From contig VZQC01002907.1 in the NCBI GenBank assembly GCA_009823505.1, positions 169,658 to 233,657 of the forward strand: a stretch of DNA of 64,000 nt. Reading direction: 5' to 3'. Below the pieces are notes generated by a model. It worked only from the letters and a program-made list of their open reading frames with translations, had not been told where the DNA came from and did no database searches. Below, one piece after another: positions 43,691 through 54,521 of the stretch. The stretch comes from Rhizomys pruinosus. Its lineage: Eukaryota; Chordata; Mammalia; Rodentia; Spalacidae. Each line of letters opens with the position of its first letter. Position 1 is the first letter of the stretch. The position numbers and the translations under genes were made by a program.

Positions 43691-44929
43691 AAAGGACTCG
43701 TCATGCAAAAAGAACAAAAACGAAAACACCAATATTAACAGTTATATGATTTTAGACTTTAAAATTACATATAGAGCTAAGCCTGGTGGGTGTAGACCTT
43801 AATCTCCCATTTCAGGAGGTTGGTAGAGGCTGGTAGATACTGTTATAGATGAGGCCAGCCTGGTTACATATCGAGTTCCAGGCTAGGCTGGGGCTTTAGA
43901 GAAAAGCCTTTTAACAAAACAAAATAAAAAACAAAAACAAATGAAATTAACAATCTTGTGGCTGGAGAGATGGCTCACTGGTTAAGAGCACTGGCCTTTT
44001 GCAGAGGACCTGGGCCCCTTGGGGGGGGGGTTCCACAGATTCACATGATAGACCAACAATGTCTGGTAACTCCAGTTCCAGGGATCGGTGCCCTTTTCTG
44101 TCCTTGCAGGCACTGAACACACATGGCAACTTAAACAAGTAAAAACACTCATACACATAAATAATTTTTCGTCTTAAAAATGGAAAAATAAGAATGATGG
44201 GGTGCCTGTACAAACCCGACTCTCAGCTTCTGTGGACAGACAGGCTGGGAAGATGACAAGTTCTAGGCTTAGCTGGGCAATATAAAGGACTGCCACCCTC
44301 TCCCCACCCAAACCCTCTCTTTCTTTACTTAAGGAGACACTGCTCTGGGTGCCCTGAAAATAGTTTGTTTTCTCCTTACATGCTATAAGAACAAACCTCT
44401 CTCTACGCTTTCATCTTCTCGTGCATAAGCAAGGCCAGCCCATTGCGTTCAGTTGCTAATGGTGTGGTATTGTAAAATATGTTTGGGAAAAATTCCCTGC
44501 AGTCTTTCTCAATTGGGTTTAATAAGATACCCCTAATTCATATATAGGACCTTGTATGTAGCAAGTGACGCTCTCTCCTATACTTCTAGAATGATAGTAA
44601 TTAGTAACCATCCTTGGAAAGAGCCAGTTCAAATACTGCCCTGTGTTCTATATTGTTCAGAAGATTCTCTGTTGAAAATACCACTGTGAACCTAGAAGTT
44701 GCAAATTAAACTATGGGATATTTCCAAACCTGTTGTAGATATTGTCAATAATTCTTCAAAATGGGATTTTATAGTAATTTTTGTTGGTGCGGTCCTTTGC
44801 GAGCATGTCCTCCCTGTAGCCCCAGCTGTCCTGGAACTCACCTTTATAGACCATCTGGCCTTGATGCTCTAGAGATCTGCCTACCTCTGCCTCCAGTGCT
44901 GGAGTTTAAAGGCTGGTGCCACCACGCCT

Positions 44930-44930
<1 letters not shown>

Positions 44931-45012
<82 letters not shown>
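44931..45012. repeat. 82-nt poly-T
   Basis: Uninterrupted T run where the right arm (about 49,780-49,790 and 49,925-49,975) has only short A runs. Probably a homopolymer error. Confidence 0.9.
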
Positions 45013-45013
<1 letters not shown>

Positions 45014-45964
45014 TTTATGAGTTTACTGTCTGGATGTAGGTTTTTGCACTGTGTTGTGCAATGTCTCGGGGGTCAGAAGAGGGGTCTCGGATTCCCTGGA
45101 ACTGGAGTTAAAGACGGTTTTTTTTTTTTTAATTTTTTTTTATTAATTTATTGACTTTCTGTATGGTATGAATGTACTGTCGCCTGCACGTCTGTGCACC
45201 CGTGTCGTGTGCAACGCCGCGGAGTTTTGAGTTCATGGAAAGTGGTCTCGGATTCCCCTGGAACTGCGTTCTCCTGGAATTGGAGTTTCAGGTACGGTTC
45301 TTTCAGCCGCCATGTGGGTGCTGGGGATCGGAAACCGGGTCCTCTGTAAGAGCGGTCGGCGCTCTTAACCGTAGGCCATCTCTCCAGCCCCTAAAGACTC
45401 CGGTTTTTATCCAATGTGGGTGCTGGGATCAAACTGGGTTCCTCTGCAAGTGAGCAGTCGGCAATCTTAAACGCTAGGCCATCCCTCCATCCCCACAAGA
45501 GGCCTTTTTACACCCAGTGTAGGATTGTTTCAAATTAGCTGGCCAGCCCATTAAATGAAATCATGGATACCCTCTAAAGACCAAGACTGAGAGTCATTGA
45601 TGCTCTGTCCTCCTGAATCAGCAGTAAAGCCTTGAATATGATCAGTTAACCTATAAGCTATCCTTATGTGAAAGGAAAAAATAGTCAATATGACCAGGCA
45701 TGGTAGTGCACGCCTTTAATCCCAGCACTTGGGAGGCAGCTATCCTATGTGAAGAAAACATAGTGCAATATGACCAAGCATGGTAGTGCACACCTTTAAT
45801 CCCAGCACTTGGGAGGCAGCTATCCTATGTGAAAAAAAAAACATAGTAGGAATTACCAGGCATGGTAGTGCATCTCCTTTAATCCCACGCCTTGGGAGGC
45901 AAGCTATCCTATGTGAAAAAAACATAGTGCAATATGACCAGGCATGGTAGTGCAGCCTTTAATT

Positions 45965-46205
45965 TTTTTTTTTATACTTTTTATTTATTTTTTATGTGTA
46001 TGAATGTATGTCTGCCATGCAAGTTTGTGCAACCCGTGTCGTGATAATGTCATGCGGAGGTCAGAAGAGGGGTGCGGATTCCCCTGGGAACTGGAGTTCT
46101 CCTGGAATTGGAGTAGTTTCAGACAGCTCTCGGACGCCATGTGGGTGCTGGAGATCTGAAAACAAGGGTCCTCTGAAAGAGAGTCGGCCATCATATCCCA
46201 ACTAG
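45965..46205 (-). mobile_element. B2/B3 SINE, error-rich
   Basis: Inverted 18-bp duplication subfamily copy with indels, at the left arm's outer end. It has no visible partner in the right arm. Confidence 0.8.
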
Positions 46206-46251
46206 AAACATCTCATCACCATGCACGGTAGCGCACGACCTGAAAAAAAAT

Positions 46252-46702
46252 TTTTTTGAGACATAATCTCACTGTGTAGCTCTGGCTGGTCTTGAACCCA
46301 TAACTCATGGAGATCAGCCTGCCTTTGCCTCCCAGGTGTTGGGATTAAAGGTATACACTATCATACCAGCCATGCATTTTTAAAAAATCTATTTATTTTG
46401 CATGTATGTATGAACATGTGCCATGGCACATGTGTGAAGATCAGAGAAGAGCTTTTGGGAATTATTCTCTCCTGTGTAGGACCTGGGGATTGAACTCAGG
46501 TTGTCAGGTTTGGCCACAAGTGTCTTTACCTGTTAAGCCATCCCGCTGGCTCTAATTTTTTTTTGGTGTGTGTCTTTTTGGAACAGTAGCCAGCTGTCCT
46601 AGAACTCACTATGTAGACCAGGCTGGCCTTGAACTCACAGAGATCCACCTGCCTCTGCCTCCCAAGTGCTGGGATTAAAGGCATACACTACCATGCCTGG
46701 TC
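46252..46702 (-). repeat. Direct repeat copy B (B1, B3, B1)
   Basis: Same elements as 34,110-34,553. It keeps 14 bp (gaactcactatgta region) that copy A lacks. A single minisatellite-type unit end follows, then unique DNA from 46,735. Confidence 0.93.
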
Positions 46703-46892
46703 ATATTGTACTATTTTTTTTCACATAGGATAGCTTTAGGTTAATGATCATTTCAAGGCTTTACTGCTGATTCAGGAGTACAGAGCATCAATGACTCTCA
46801 GTCTTGGTCTGTTAGAGGGTATCCATGAGTTTCATTTAATGGGCTGGCCAGCTAATTTGAAACAATCCTACAGGGGTGTAAAAAGGCCTCTG

Positions 46893-47133
46893 TGGGGGCT
46901 GGAGAGATGGCCTAGTGGTTAAGAGCGCCAAATGCTCTTACAGAGGACTGGTTCGATCCCAGCACCCACATGGCAGCTAAAAACCATCTTTAACTCCAGT
47001 TTCAGGGGATTTGGACCGCTCTCTTCGACCTCCGAGGCATTGCATGACACAGGTGCACAAACCTACATGCAGACAGTACATTCATACACACAAAAGGAAA
47101 AAAATAAAAATAAAAATAAATAAAATTTTAAAA
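46893..47133 (+). mobile_element. B2/B3 SINE without duplication
   Basis: Full length; flanked by aaaaaggcctctgtg duplications (15 bp). Confidence 0.94.
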
Positions 47134-47284
47134 AAGGCCTCTGTGAGTGAGGTATCTGGACAGCCTGATCTATGGCAATGAGTGAGCTTCACCAAGCACA
47201 GCCTTGTCCACATCTGGCCATTAGGTAGTCCTTACCACTTAGCCAAGCTCAGACTGCAGCTGCTGTTCATTGAAGGGCTTAAGT

Positions 47285-47605
47285 GATGGTTAGTTTCTCA
47301 TCATCAACTTGACACAATCTGGGGTCACCTGGGAAATCTCTCTCTGAGGGATCATCTAAATCAAGTTGGCCTATGGGCATGTTTGTAGCCTTTGGTCTTA
47401 ATTATGTTAATTGACATGGGAGGACCTGTGCCCTGTGGCTTGGGATCCTGGGATAGAGTGGAGAATGGAGCCTGAAAACTATCATGCATGCATGCATTTG
47501 TTCTTTTTGTAATGATGGATTATAACCTAGAACTGGGAGCTAAAATAAACCTCTCCCATAAGTTGCTTTTGTCACAGCAAACAGAAAGGGAAACTTCTAG
47601 GGAGT
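47285..47605 (+). mobile_element. LTR-like solo element
   Basis: tgatggttagtttctcatca, tcatcaacttgacacaatct, aaataaacctctcccataag and a terminal ttgtcacagcaaacag-type block. An internal deletion removed the TATA-like part. Confidence 0.55.
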
Positions 47606-47706
47606 CTTTAGAGGAAGGTGGAAATATATATATTATATATATATTATATATATATTATTTTGCTTTGTTCAAATTACCAGTTTAGTTTTATGAACTATAT
47701 CATTCA

Positions 47707-48175
47707 GGGGCTGGAGGGATGGCCTAGCGGTTTCTAGAGCCACCGACTGCTCTTGCAGAGACCCGGGTTCAATCCCCAGCACCCACATGGGTGCGAGAAC
47801 CGTCTGAAACTCCAATTCCAGGAGAACTCCAGTTCCAGGGAAATCAGACACACTTTCGGGTGGGTTTTTGTTTGTTTGTGTTTTGGGGATGGGGGGGGTG
47901 GGTCGTTGTCGGGGGGTGTGGGGGTGGTTTTCGGTTGTGGGGGTGTGCTCTTTGGTTGTTTTCGTTTGGGGGGTTTGGGTGTGTGTTGTGGGGTTTTTTT
48001 TTTTTTGGGGGGGTGGTTTTGGGGGGGTCGGGTTTTTGGTGGTTTTGGGTGTTTTGGGGGGTGTTTGTTTTTGGGGGTTTGTGGGTGGTGGGGTGGTTGG
48101 GGTTTTGGTGTTGTGGTGGCGGGGTGGCCGTACATTTCATACACATCACACAAATAAAAAAAATTTAAAAAGAAG
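47707..48175 (+). mobile_element. B2/B3 SINE interrupted by a G/T block
   Basis: B2 head and the 18-bp duplication are normal up to about 47,853. Only the final tail (tacatttcatacacatcac) follows after 48,128. The middle 3' part is replaced by the G/T block. Confidence 0.85.
47854..48127. other. G/T-only low-complexity block
   Basis: About 274 bp almost wholly G and T, with a single A and about ten C by eye. It has no repeat period. It replaces about 75 bp of a SINE whose normal sequence is known from the other copies. The frames across it are Gly/Val/Trp- or Pro/Lys-rich and are not genes. Confidence 0.9.
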
Positions 48176-48323
48176 TATATATTCATAAAATTATGACATG
48201 AAATAGAGATGGAATGTCAGTGATGATTTTGAGTGATGGTGTTGTGGTGGGGGTATAATAGGATCACCTGGAAATGGCCACATATGTAACAGATGAAGCA
48301 CCTCACTAAAAAATATAAAAACT

Positions 48324-48585
48324 AGCCAGGTGTGGTGGTGCACGACTTTAATCCCAGAATTCAGGAGGTAGAGGCAAGTGGATTTCTGTGAGATTGAGGC
48401 CAGCCTATTCTATATAGCAAGTTCCAGGCCAGCTGGAGCTACAGGAAGACCCCCTTACTCGTGTGTGTGTGTGTTGTGTGGTGTGTGTGTGTGTGTGTGT
48501 GTGACCAGCATTTGGAAAGAAGAAGCAGGATTGCTATAAATTAGCCAGCCTGGTCTATATAAAAGACCCTGTCTCAGGGCTCAGG
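48324..48585 (+). mobile_element. B1 SINE, (TG)n, and B4-like remnant
   Basis: B1 48,324-48,458; TG repeat 48,461-48,503; B1/B4-like remnant to 48,580 with a triple cagggct. Confidence 0.8.
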
Positions 48586-48591
48586 GCTCAG

Positions 48592-48745
48592 GGCCAGGCA
48601 TGGTGGCGCATGCCTGTAATCCCAGCACTCGGGAGGCAGAGGCAGGTGGATCTCTGTGAGTTCAAGCCCAGCCTGGTCTACATGGTGAGTTCCAGGACAG
48701 TTGGGGCTACAGGGAGACTCTGCCTAAAGAACCCCCCAAAAAAGA
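48592..48745 (+). mobile_element. B1 SINE
   Basis: Complete B1. The element it entered continues on both sides with aagaccctgtctca. Confidence 0.92.
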
Positions 48746-48911
48746 CCCTGTCTCAAAAAACAAATAAATTAAAACAGACAAAAAAGAACTATTATAACAA
48801 GGAAAACATAACCAAGCAGAGAAATGGGCAAAAATACTGAACAGGTGATACAAATAAAAGAAAATTCTCCTTCTCGCTGGTAATCAGAGACCAGAAATTT
48901 AAAGTGACTGG

Positions 48912-49070
48912 GGCCAGGCATGGTGGCGCACGCCTTTAATCCTAGCACTTGGGAGGCAGAGGCAGGCGGATCTTTGTGAGTTCAAGGCCCGGCTGTCTAC
49001 AGAGGGTCCAGCGACAGCTGGGACTATAGGGAGACCTTGTCTCGAAAAGACCAAAATAATAATAATAATA
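48912..49070 (+). mobile_element. B1 SINE
   Basis: Complete B1; flanked by aaagtgactgggg/aaagtgactggga. Confidence 0.93.
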
Positions 49071-49163
49071 AAGTGACTGGGAGATAGGACTTCACGCTTG
49101 TGGGACTGGCCAAATATAAGATGTCTGACCATAAGTACTGGTAAAGATACAGGAAAATTCAGG

Positions 49164-49320
49164 TTGGTGAGATAGCCAGGCAGGTAAGGATACTTGCCAC
49201 ACAAGGCTGAGTTCTCTCCCTGATCTTTGGAACACATGTGAAAGTGGAAGGAGAGAACCCACTGCACATCCATTCTCTGACATCCGTGAGAGCACCCTGG
49301 GGTGTATAGCCATAGCCATA

Positions 49321-49361
<41 letters not shown>

Positions 49362-49382
49362 TAATGATAATTAATAAAATTT
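49164..49382 (+). mobile_element. B3-type SINE with (CA)n
   Basis: gttggtgagatagccaggca head, diverged body, CA repeat at 49,318-49,359. Confidence 0.6.
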
Positions 49383-49507
49383 AGCTAGGCATGGTGGCAC
49401 ATGCCTTTTATCCGCAGCAGGACGAGGCAGTCTCTGTGAGTTTAAGGCCAGTTGGTCTACAGAGCAAAGTCTAGGCAGCTGAGCTCGAGGACCCTGTCTC
49501 AAAAATT
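49383..49507 (+). mobile_element. B1 SINE, indel-rich
   Basis: B1 with several short deletions in core blocks. Confidence 0.8.
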
Positions 49508-49530
49508 AATAAAATTTAAATGCACTGAAG

Positions 49531-49790
49531 GGGGCTGGAGAGAGCCTAGTGGTTAAGCGCCTGACTGCTCTTGAAGAGGACCCAGGTTCGATCCCCAGCA
49601 CCCACATGGCGGCTGAGAACCGTCTGAAACTCCAATTCCAGGAGAACTCCAGTTCCAGGGGAATCCGAGACCCTCTTCTGAACTCCGCGGCGTTGCACGA
49701 CACGGGTGCACAGACTTGCAGGCAGACAGTACATTCATACACATACAGAAATAAATAAAATTAATAAAAAAAAATTAAAAAAAAAAAAAA
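49531..49790 (+). mobile_element. B2/B3 SINE, 18-bp duplication subfamily
   Basis: Full length except 4 bp missing at the A box (agagagcctagtgg). Confidence 0.93.
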
Positions 49791-49925
49791 CCGTCTTTAA
49801 CTCCAGTTCCAGGGGAATCCGAGACCCTCTTCTGACCTCCGTGGCATCGCACAGCACGGGTGCACAAACCTGCATGCAGAGAATACATTCATACACATAC
49901 GAAAATAAATAAAATTAAAAATAAT
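49791..49925 (+). mobile_element. 3' half of a B2/B3 SINE
   Basis: Begins exactly at ccgtctttaactccagttcc, directly behind the A-tail of the previous B2. The break is the same as in the composite SINEs. Confidence 0.9.
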
Positions 49926-49978
49926 AAATATACAGAAAAATAAGAGCCCTGTACACATCTGTTAGAAGTATAAACTTC

Positions 49979-50125
49979 AGGCGTGGTGGCACAAGCCTTT
50001 AATCCCAGCACTTGAGAGGCAGAGGTAGGCAGATCTCTGAGATCAAGGCCAACATGGCCTATAAAGTGAGTTCCAGGACAGCTGGGGCTACAGGGAGACT
50101 CTGTCTCAAAGACGCACACAAAAAA
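49979..50125 (+). mobile_element. B1 SINE
   Basis: Complete B1. Confidence 0.92.
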
Positions 50126-50129
50126 ATAT

Positions 50130-50700
50130 AAACTATAAAATCCATTTTGAAGAATTATTGACAATATCTACAACAGGTTTGGAAATATCCCATAGTTTAA
50201 TTTTGCAACTTCTAGGTTACATTCCAGTGGTATTTGTCAACAGAGAATCTTCTGAACAATATAGAACACAGGGCAGTATTTGAATGGCTCTTTCCAAGGA
50301 TGGTACATAATTACTATCATTCTAGAAGTATAGGAGAGAGCGTCACTTGCTACATACAGAGGTCCTATTATGACATTAGGGTGTATCTTATTAAACCCAA
50401 TTGAGAAAGACTGTCAGGGAATTTCCCAAACATATTTTACAATACCACACCATTAGCAACTGAACGCAATGGGCTGGCCTTGCTTATGCATGAGAAGATG
50501 AAAGTGTAGAGAGAGGTTTGTTCTTATAGCATGTAAGGAGAACACAAACTATTTTCAGGGCACCCAGAGCAGTGTCTCCTTAAGTAAAGAAAGTAGAGGG
50601 TTTGGGTGGGGAGAGGGTTGAGTCCTTATATTGCTCCAGCTAGCCTTAAACTTGTCATCTTCCTGCCTGTCTCCCAAGAGCTGAGATTTCAGGTTTGTAC
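50130..50700. other. Repeat-poor interval (also in left arm)
   Basis: Unique-looking DNA duplicated in inverted form at 44,200-44,760; no gene recognised. Confidence 0.5.
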
Positions 50701-50724
50701 AGCTACACCCATTCATTCTTTATT

Positions 50725-50941
50725 TTTCCATTTTTAAAAGAAAATTTTATGTGTATGAGTGTTTTACTTGCATATAAGTGTGCCATGTGTGTTCAGTGCC
50801 TGCAAGGACCAGAAAAGGGCACCAGATCCCTGGAACTGGAGTTACAGACTATTGTTGGTTATCATGTGGATGCTGGGAACCAAGCCCAGGTCCTCTGCAA
50901 AAGCAGCCAGTGCTCTTAACCAGTGAGCCATCTCTCCAGCC
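50725..50941 (-). mobile_element. B2/B3 SINE (older)
   Basis: Inverted B3-like copy. Confidence 0.9.
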
Positions 50942-50972
50942 ACAAGATTTTAATTCATTTGTTTTGTTTTTA

Positions 50973-51120
50973 TTTTTGTTTTTTGAAACAGGCTTTCTCT
51001 ACAGCCCCAGCTAGCCTGGAACTCGATATGTAGACCAGGCTGGCCTCAGTCTTACAGGTATCTACCAGCCTCTACCTCCTGAATGCTGAGATTAAAGGTC
51101 TACACCACCATGCTTAGCTC
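50973..51120 (-). mobile_element. B1 SINE
   Basis: Diverged inverted B1. Confidence 0.87.
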
Positions 51121-51195
51121 TATTGTAATTTTTAAAGTCTAAAATCATATAACTGTTAATATTGGTGTTTTTGTTTTTGTTCTTTTGCATGACAG

Positions 51196-51462
51196 TCTTT
51201 GTTTCTTTCTTTCTTTTTGTCTTTCTGAGACAGGGTCTCCCTATTGCCCCAGCTGGCCTGGAAGTCACTCTGTAGCCCGGGCTGGCCTTGAACTCACAGA
51301 GATCCAGCTGCTTCTGCCTCCCGAATACTAGGATTAAAGGCATGCATCACCATGCCCGGCTTAAAGATGGTTCTTAGCTGCCATGTGGGTGCTGGGAATC
51401 GAACCTGGGTCCTCTGCAAGAGCAGTTGGCGCTCTTAACCACTGAGCCATCTCTCTAACCCC
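51196..51462 (-). mobile_element. Composite SINE: B2 5' half joined to B1
   Basis: On the minus strand a complete B2 tRNA-like half (from 51,462) ends ctaagaaccatctttaag and continues with B1 gccgggcatggtgatgcatg at 51,360. Same junction as at 15.5 and 18.3 kb. No clear target duplication. Confidence 0.85.
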
Positions 51463-51489
51463 AATTTTTATTTATTTTTTTTATTATTT

Positions 51490-51893
51490 TTCTTGTTCTT
51501 TTGAGACTGGATCTCCCTGTATCCCCAACTGGCCTAGAAGGCTAATGTAGACCAGGCTAGCCTAGATCTCCTAGAGGTCCACCTGGGACTTAAAAGAGTG
51601 TACCATCACGTCTGGACATAATCTCTTCATTTTGAATGGAAATCACACAAGTGTTATATTATTCTTGTTAATTTTTGCTTTGTAGGTTTTTTGTTGTTGT
51701 TGTTATTGGGGTTTTTTTATTTATTTATTTTTATTTTTTATTTTTTTTGTCTTTTTGAGTCAGGGTCTCTCTGTAGCCCCAACTGTCCTGGAACTCACTC
51801 TGTAGACCAAGCTGGCCTCGAACTCACAAAGATCCACATGCCTCTGCCCCCCAAGTGCTAGGATTAAAGGCATGCGCCACCACACCCGGCTTG
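51490..51893 (-). mobile_element. Two inverted B1 SINEs
   Basis: 51,490-51,617 has an internal deletion; 51,725-51,893 is complete. Confidence 0.87.
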
Positions 51894-52055
51894 TGTTTTT
51901 TTTTTTAATTAAAAAAAAAGTATGTGATAATTTTTCGAAACAGTAACTTGAGCTATAGGGAGAAGGGATAATGTTGAAGGCATGTGTGTCTTGAAGTTTC
52001 CCAGATGAATTTGACAGGCTTAGACCATTTCTTCCTCGAGTAAAAGGTACTTCTT

Positions 52056-52195
52056 GCCGGGCGTGGTGGCGAGGTAAAGGCTGGTAGATATCTGTAAGAC
52101 TGAGGCCAGCCTGGTCTACATATCAAGTTCCAGGACAGCTGGGGCTACAGGGAGACCCTGTCTCAAAAAAGACCAAAAACCAACAACAACAACAA
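52056..52195 (+). mobile_element. B1 SINE with head deletion
   Basis: gccgggcgtggtggcg then a jump to aggtaaaggctggtag; the right half is complete. Confidence 0.87.
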
Positions 52196-52248
52196 CAAAA
52201 AGGTAGTTCGTTCATTTTCTTAATTTTATTTTTTTTTTCTTTTCTTTT

Positions 52249-52435
52249 GCTAGGATTAAAGGCGTGCGCCATCATGCCCGGCTTTCATTTTCTTAATTTT
52301 CATCAAAGACTTAGCTGGGTATGGTGGCACCCATCTGTCATCCTCCTACCCAGGAGACTTAGGCAGTAGGATGACAAGTTCAAGACCCACCTGGGCTACA
52401 AAGCGAGACCCTGTCTGGAAACAACCACAAAGCAA
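52249..52435. mobile_element. B1 head fragment (-) and old B1/B4 (+)
   Basis: 52,249-52,285 is only the inverted first ~37 bp of B1. 52,314-52,435 is an old forward B1-type copy. Confidence 0.7.
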
Positions 52436-52556
52436 AACAAACAAGGAACCACACCTGAAGCAATCTAATGCTATAGCCACAAGCCTCACTATGGTAACTT
52501 TGACTCCAATCCAAACTTGGCACTCAAAACAATCCTGTGAAATTTTTCTACATTTG

Positions 52557-52678
52557 CTGGGCATGGTGGGTACAAGCCTTTAATCCCAGCACTTGGAGGC
52601 AGAGGTAGGCAGATCTCTTTGTTGGAGGCTGGCCTGGTCTACATACTGAGTTCCATCCAGGCCAACTGGGGCTACATC
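52557..52678 (+). mobile_element. B1 SINE, 3'-truncated
   Basis: B1 to ggggctacat, no A-tail. Confidence 0.85.
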
Positions 52679-53929
52679 CCAAGAGGTTCCCAAACAAATA
52701 TATAATTAATGGCAGGGTTCCCATTTGCTTGCCTTTTACTTTAAACAATTCTGATAACAACTTTGTAACATGTGGGTGTCCTTCATTTTTAAGTTATCTC
52801 AAACCTTTCAGGGAACCAAAGAGACTAAAGCACGAGTCCTCTCTCAATCGCACAGCCTCCTTTCCAGATTGCTCCCACTGACCGTGCTACATCTCTGCCA
52901 CAGCAAGAGGGCCTGAGCCTTTACCATGGCAGCAACCCGGCATCCCGAAGCTGAGCATAGACTGAAGTGCCCCTGGTCTCACAGTCCATTATGACGTTCC
53001 CCTGTGAATACCTGTGTGAGGCCTTTTTCTTATTACTGCTACAGTCTTTCCTTCCTTGGAGAAATGTGGTACAACTCTCCCCTGTGTTCAGTCCAGGAGA
53101 GCTGAGCCAGTAAGTTCCAGGCCAGCCAGAGAATTGCTGGAGTTCAAAGTCAGCCATGGCTACAGAGCAAGACCCTGTCTAAAACAAACAAAACCCAAGG
53201 AACCAAAAAGTAAACAAAAAGAATTCCTCACTAGTTATACTAAATGGAAAAATTGAAAAATAATGTATGGTCTTGCTTTGTGTGAGAGAAGCATAATACA
53301 TCTTATTTTTTCTCAAATATTGAAAGTCCTACAAGAAGAAAGTTTGTCTGAAATTTGGATAATTCAGTGTTCATGAACGTGTTTGTACACAGAATGCTTT
53401 CTTGTTCATCTCTATCCACATCCTCCAGGTCAACACAGGAATGTTTCACCAGGCTAACATCTTGTCCTGGGAACCAGGAGCCATGGACTCTTGTGTGTGG
53501 TTCAGCTGAGCATCTGGGTCAGAGCCATTGTGGTCATGAATCCATAATCTGAAATTCTTGTGCTAACAATTGTCTAAGCTTAAAAGAGATGCTCAATGAT
53601 GTACCTGAGGTCTCTGTACACCCTAGAAACTAGGTTCTATAGAAACAGTGCCATTATCTCAGCCACATAAGCACAGCGAGATAATAAGTCTCATCATTAG
53701 ATACTGCGAACCCACAGCAGCAGACGAGCCACACTCAGGCTCTGTCCCTGAAGGGAATTATATGCATTTTCTATACTTAAGTAAATAAGCCATTTCATCC
53801 TAGTGCCTGTTTCAAATAGATTGCAAAGTATTAGGTTATAAAAAGGGCCGCACACCCCCAGCCACCAGATAAAAAGGCACATGAGGCTTAAGTGACGCCA
53901 GGAACATGATTTACTTCCTAGTGGGATTA
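52679..53929. other. 1.2-kb mostly repeat-poor interval (also in left arm)
   Basis: Only a B1-like fragment (53,110-53,200) is recognised. The rest is unique-looking and matches 40.8-42.1 kb in reverse. Confidence 0.5.
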
Positions 53930-54130
53930 CCAGCAAGGGCCGCCTGCAGACACGTGGTGTAATAGAGTAGCATGGCAGAGAGAGGAAGATGGCGCCTGGG
54001 GCCCACCCACTTATTGCCATGGGGGCGGGGCCTCGGGTACAGAGGAAGCGGTCAGAAGATTGACAGCCCCTGGAGGAAGTGGGCATCTGTGTGCCTTGGG
54101 ATTCTGGGAAGTCCAGACCTAACACAAAGG
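53930..54130 (+). promoter_or_regulatory. Candidate housekeeping-type promoter
   Basis: Seen: within 160 bp there are a CACGTG E-box (53,951), a perfect YY1-type aagatggcgcc (53,986-53,996), an SP1-type gggggcgggg (54,021-54,030) and gggattctgggaagtcc (54,098-54,114), close to a ZNF143-type site on the minus strand. These motifs cluster in TATA-less mammalian promoters, and YY1 orientation would point rightwards. The block is also conserved in the left arm (40,560-40,740). No downstream exon was found. Confidence 0.3.
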
Positions 54131-54151
54131 AGAGAGGAAATAAAGAGGAAT

Positions 54152-54510
54152 ACAGAGCCAGCAGGACGGTTCAGGGGATAAAAGCACTGGCCATACAAGG
54201 CTGTCAACCCGAGTTCAATCTCCAGAACCTATGGTGGAAGTTAAGAACCAAAAGTTGTCCTCTAGCCGGGCGTGGTGGCGCATGCCTTTAATCCTAGCAC
54301 TTGGGAGGCAGAGGCAGGCGGATCTTTGTGAGTTCAAGGCCAGCCTGGTCTACAGAGTGAGTTCCAGGACAGCTAGGACTACAGGGAGACCCTGTCTCAA
54401 AAAGACCAAAAAAAAAAAACAAAAAAACTCTTGTCTCAACAAAAGTTGTCCTCTGATCTCCATATGTATTCCATGTATGCATACATATCGACCCACCCCC
54501 AATAAATAAT
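54152..54510 (+). mobile_element. B3-type SINE split by B1
   Basis: Old B3 head (54,152-54,263) and tail (54,436-54,510). The B1 at 54,264-54,435 is flanked by aaaagttgtcctct duplications. Confidence 0.85.
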
Positions 54511-54521
54511 TAAAACTTAGC

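Larger units (their letters stand above)
35323..46240 (-). repeat. Left arm of giant palindrome (inverted copy of about 46.75-58.08 kb)
   Basis: Landmarks pair in reverse order: 35,330 with 58,070; 35,597 with 57,831; 36,156-36,374 with 57,145-57,361; 36,548-36,780 with 56,755-56,983; 37,160-37,350 with the B1 at 56,267-56,427; 40,560-40,980 with 53,697-54,120; 41,000-41,400 with 53,290-53,690; 43,419-43,690 with 51,196-51,462; 44,200-44,760 with 50,130-50,700; 45,495-45,640 with 46,750-46,890. Repeat-poor pairs are identical over 100-230 bp in places, while SINE pairs differ by many indels. About 2.5 kb of the right arm (46,993-49,530) is absent, and about 0.3 kb near 38.9-39.2 kb (an extra B1-like copy) is present only here. 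I read this arm as a probable assembly artefact, so its SINEs are not listed one by one. Confidence 0.9.

Noticed and set aside
46252..46702. Independent B1-B3-B1 insertions at 34.1 and 46.3 kb
   Set aside because: Same order, orientation, spacing and private substitutions; it is one locus present twice.
47734..48186. Pro/Lys-rich 150-codon frame on the minus strand
   Set aside because: Lies across the G/T-only block; composition artefact.
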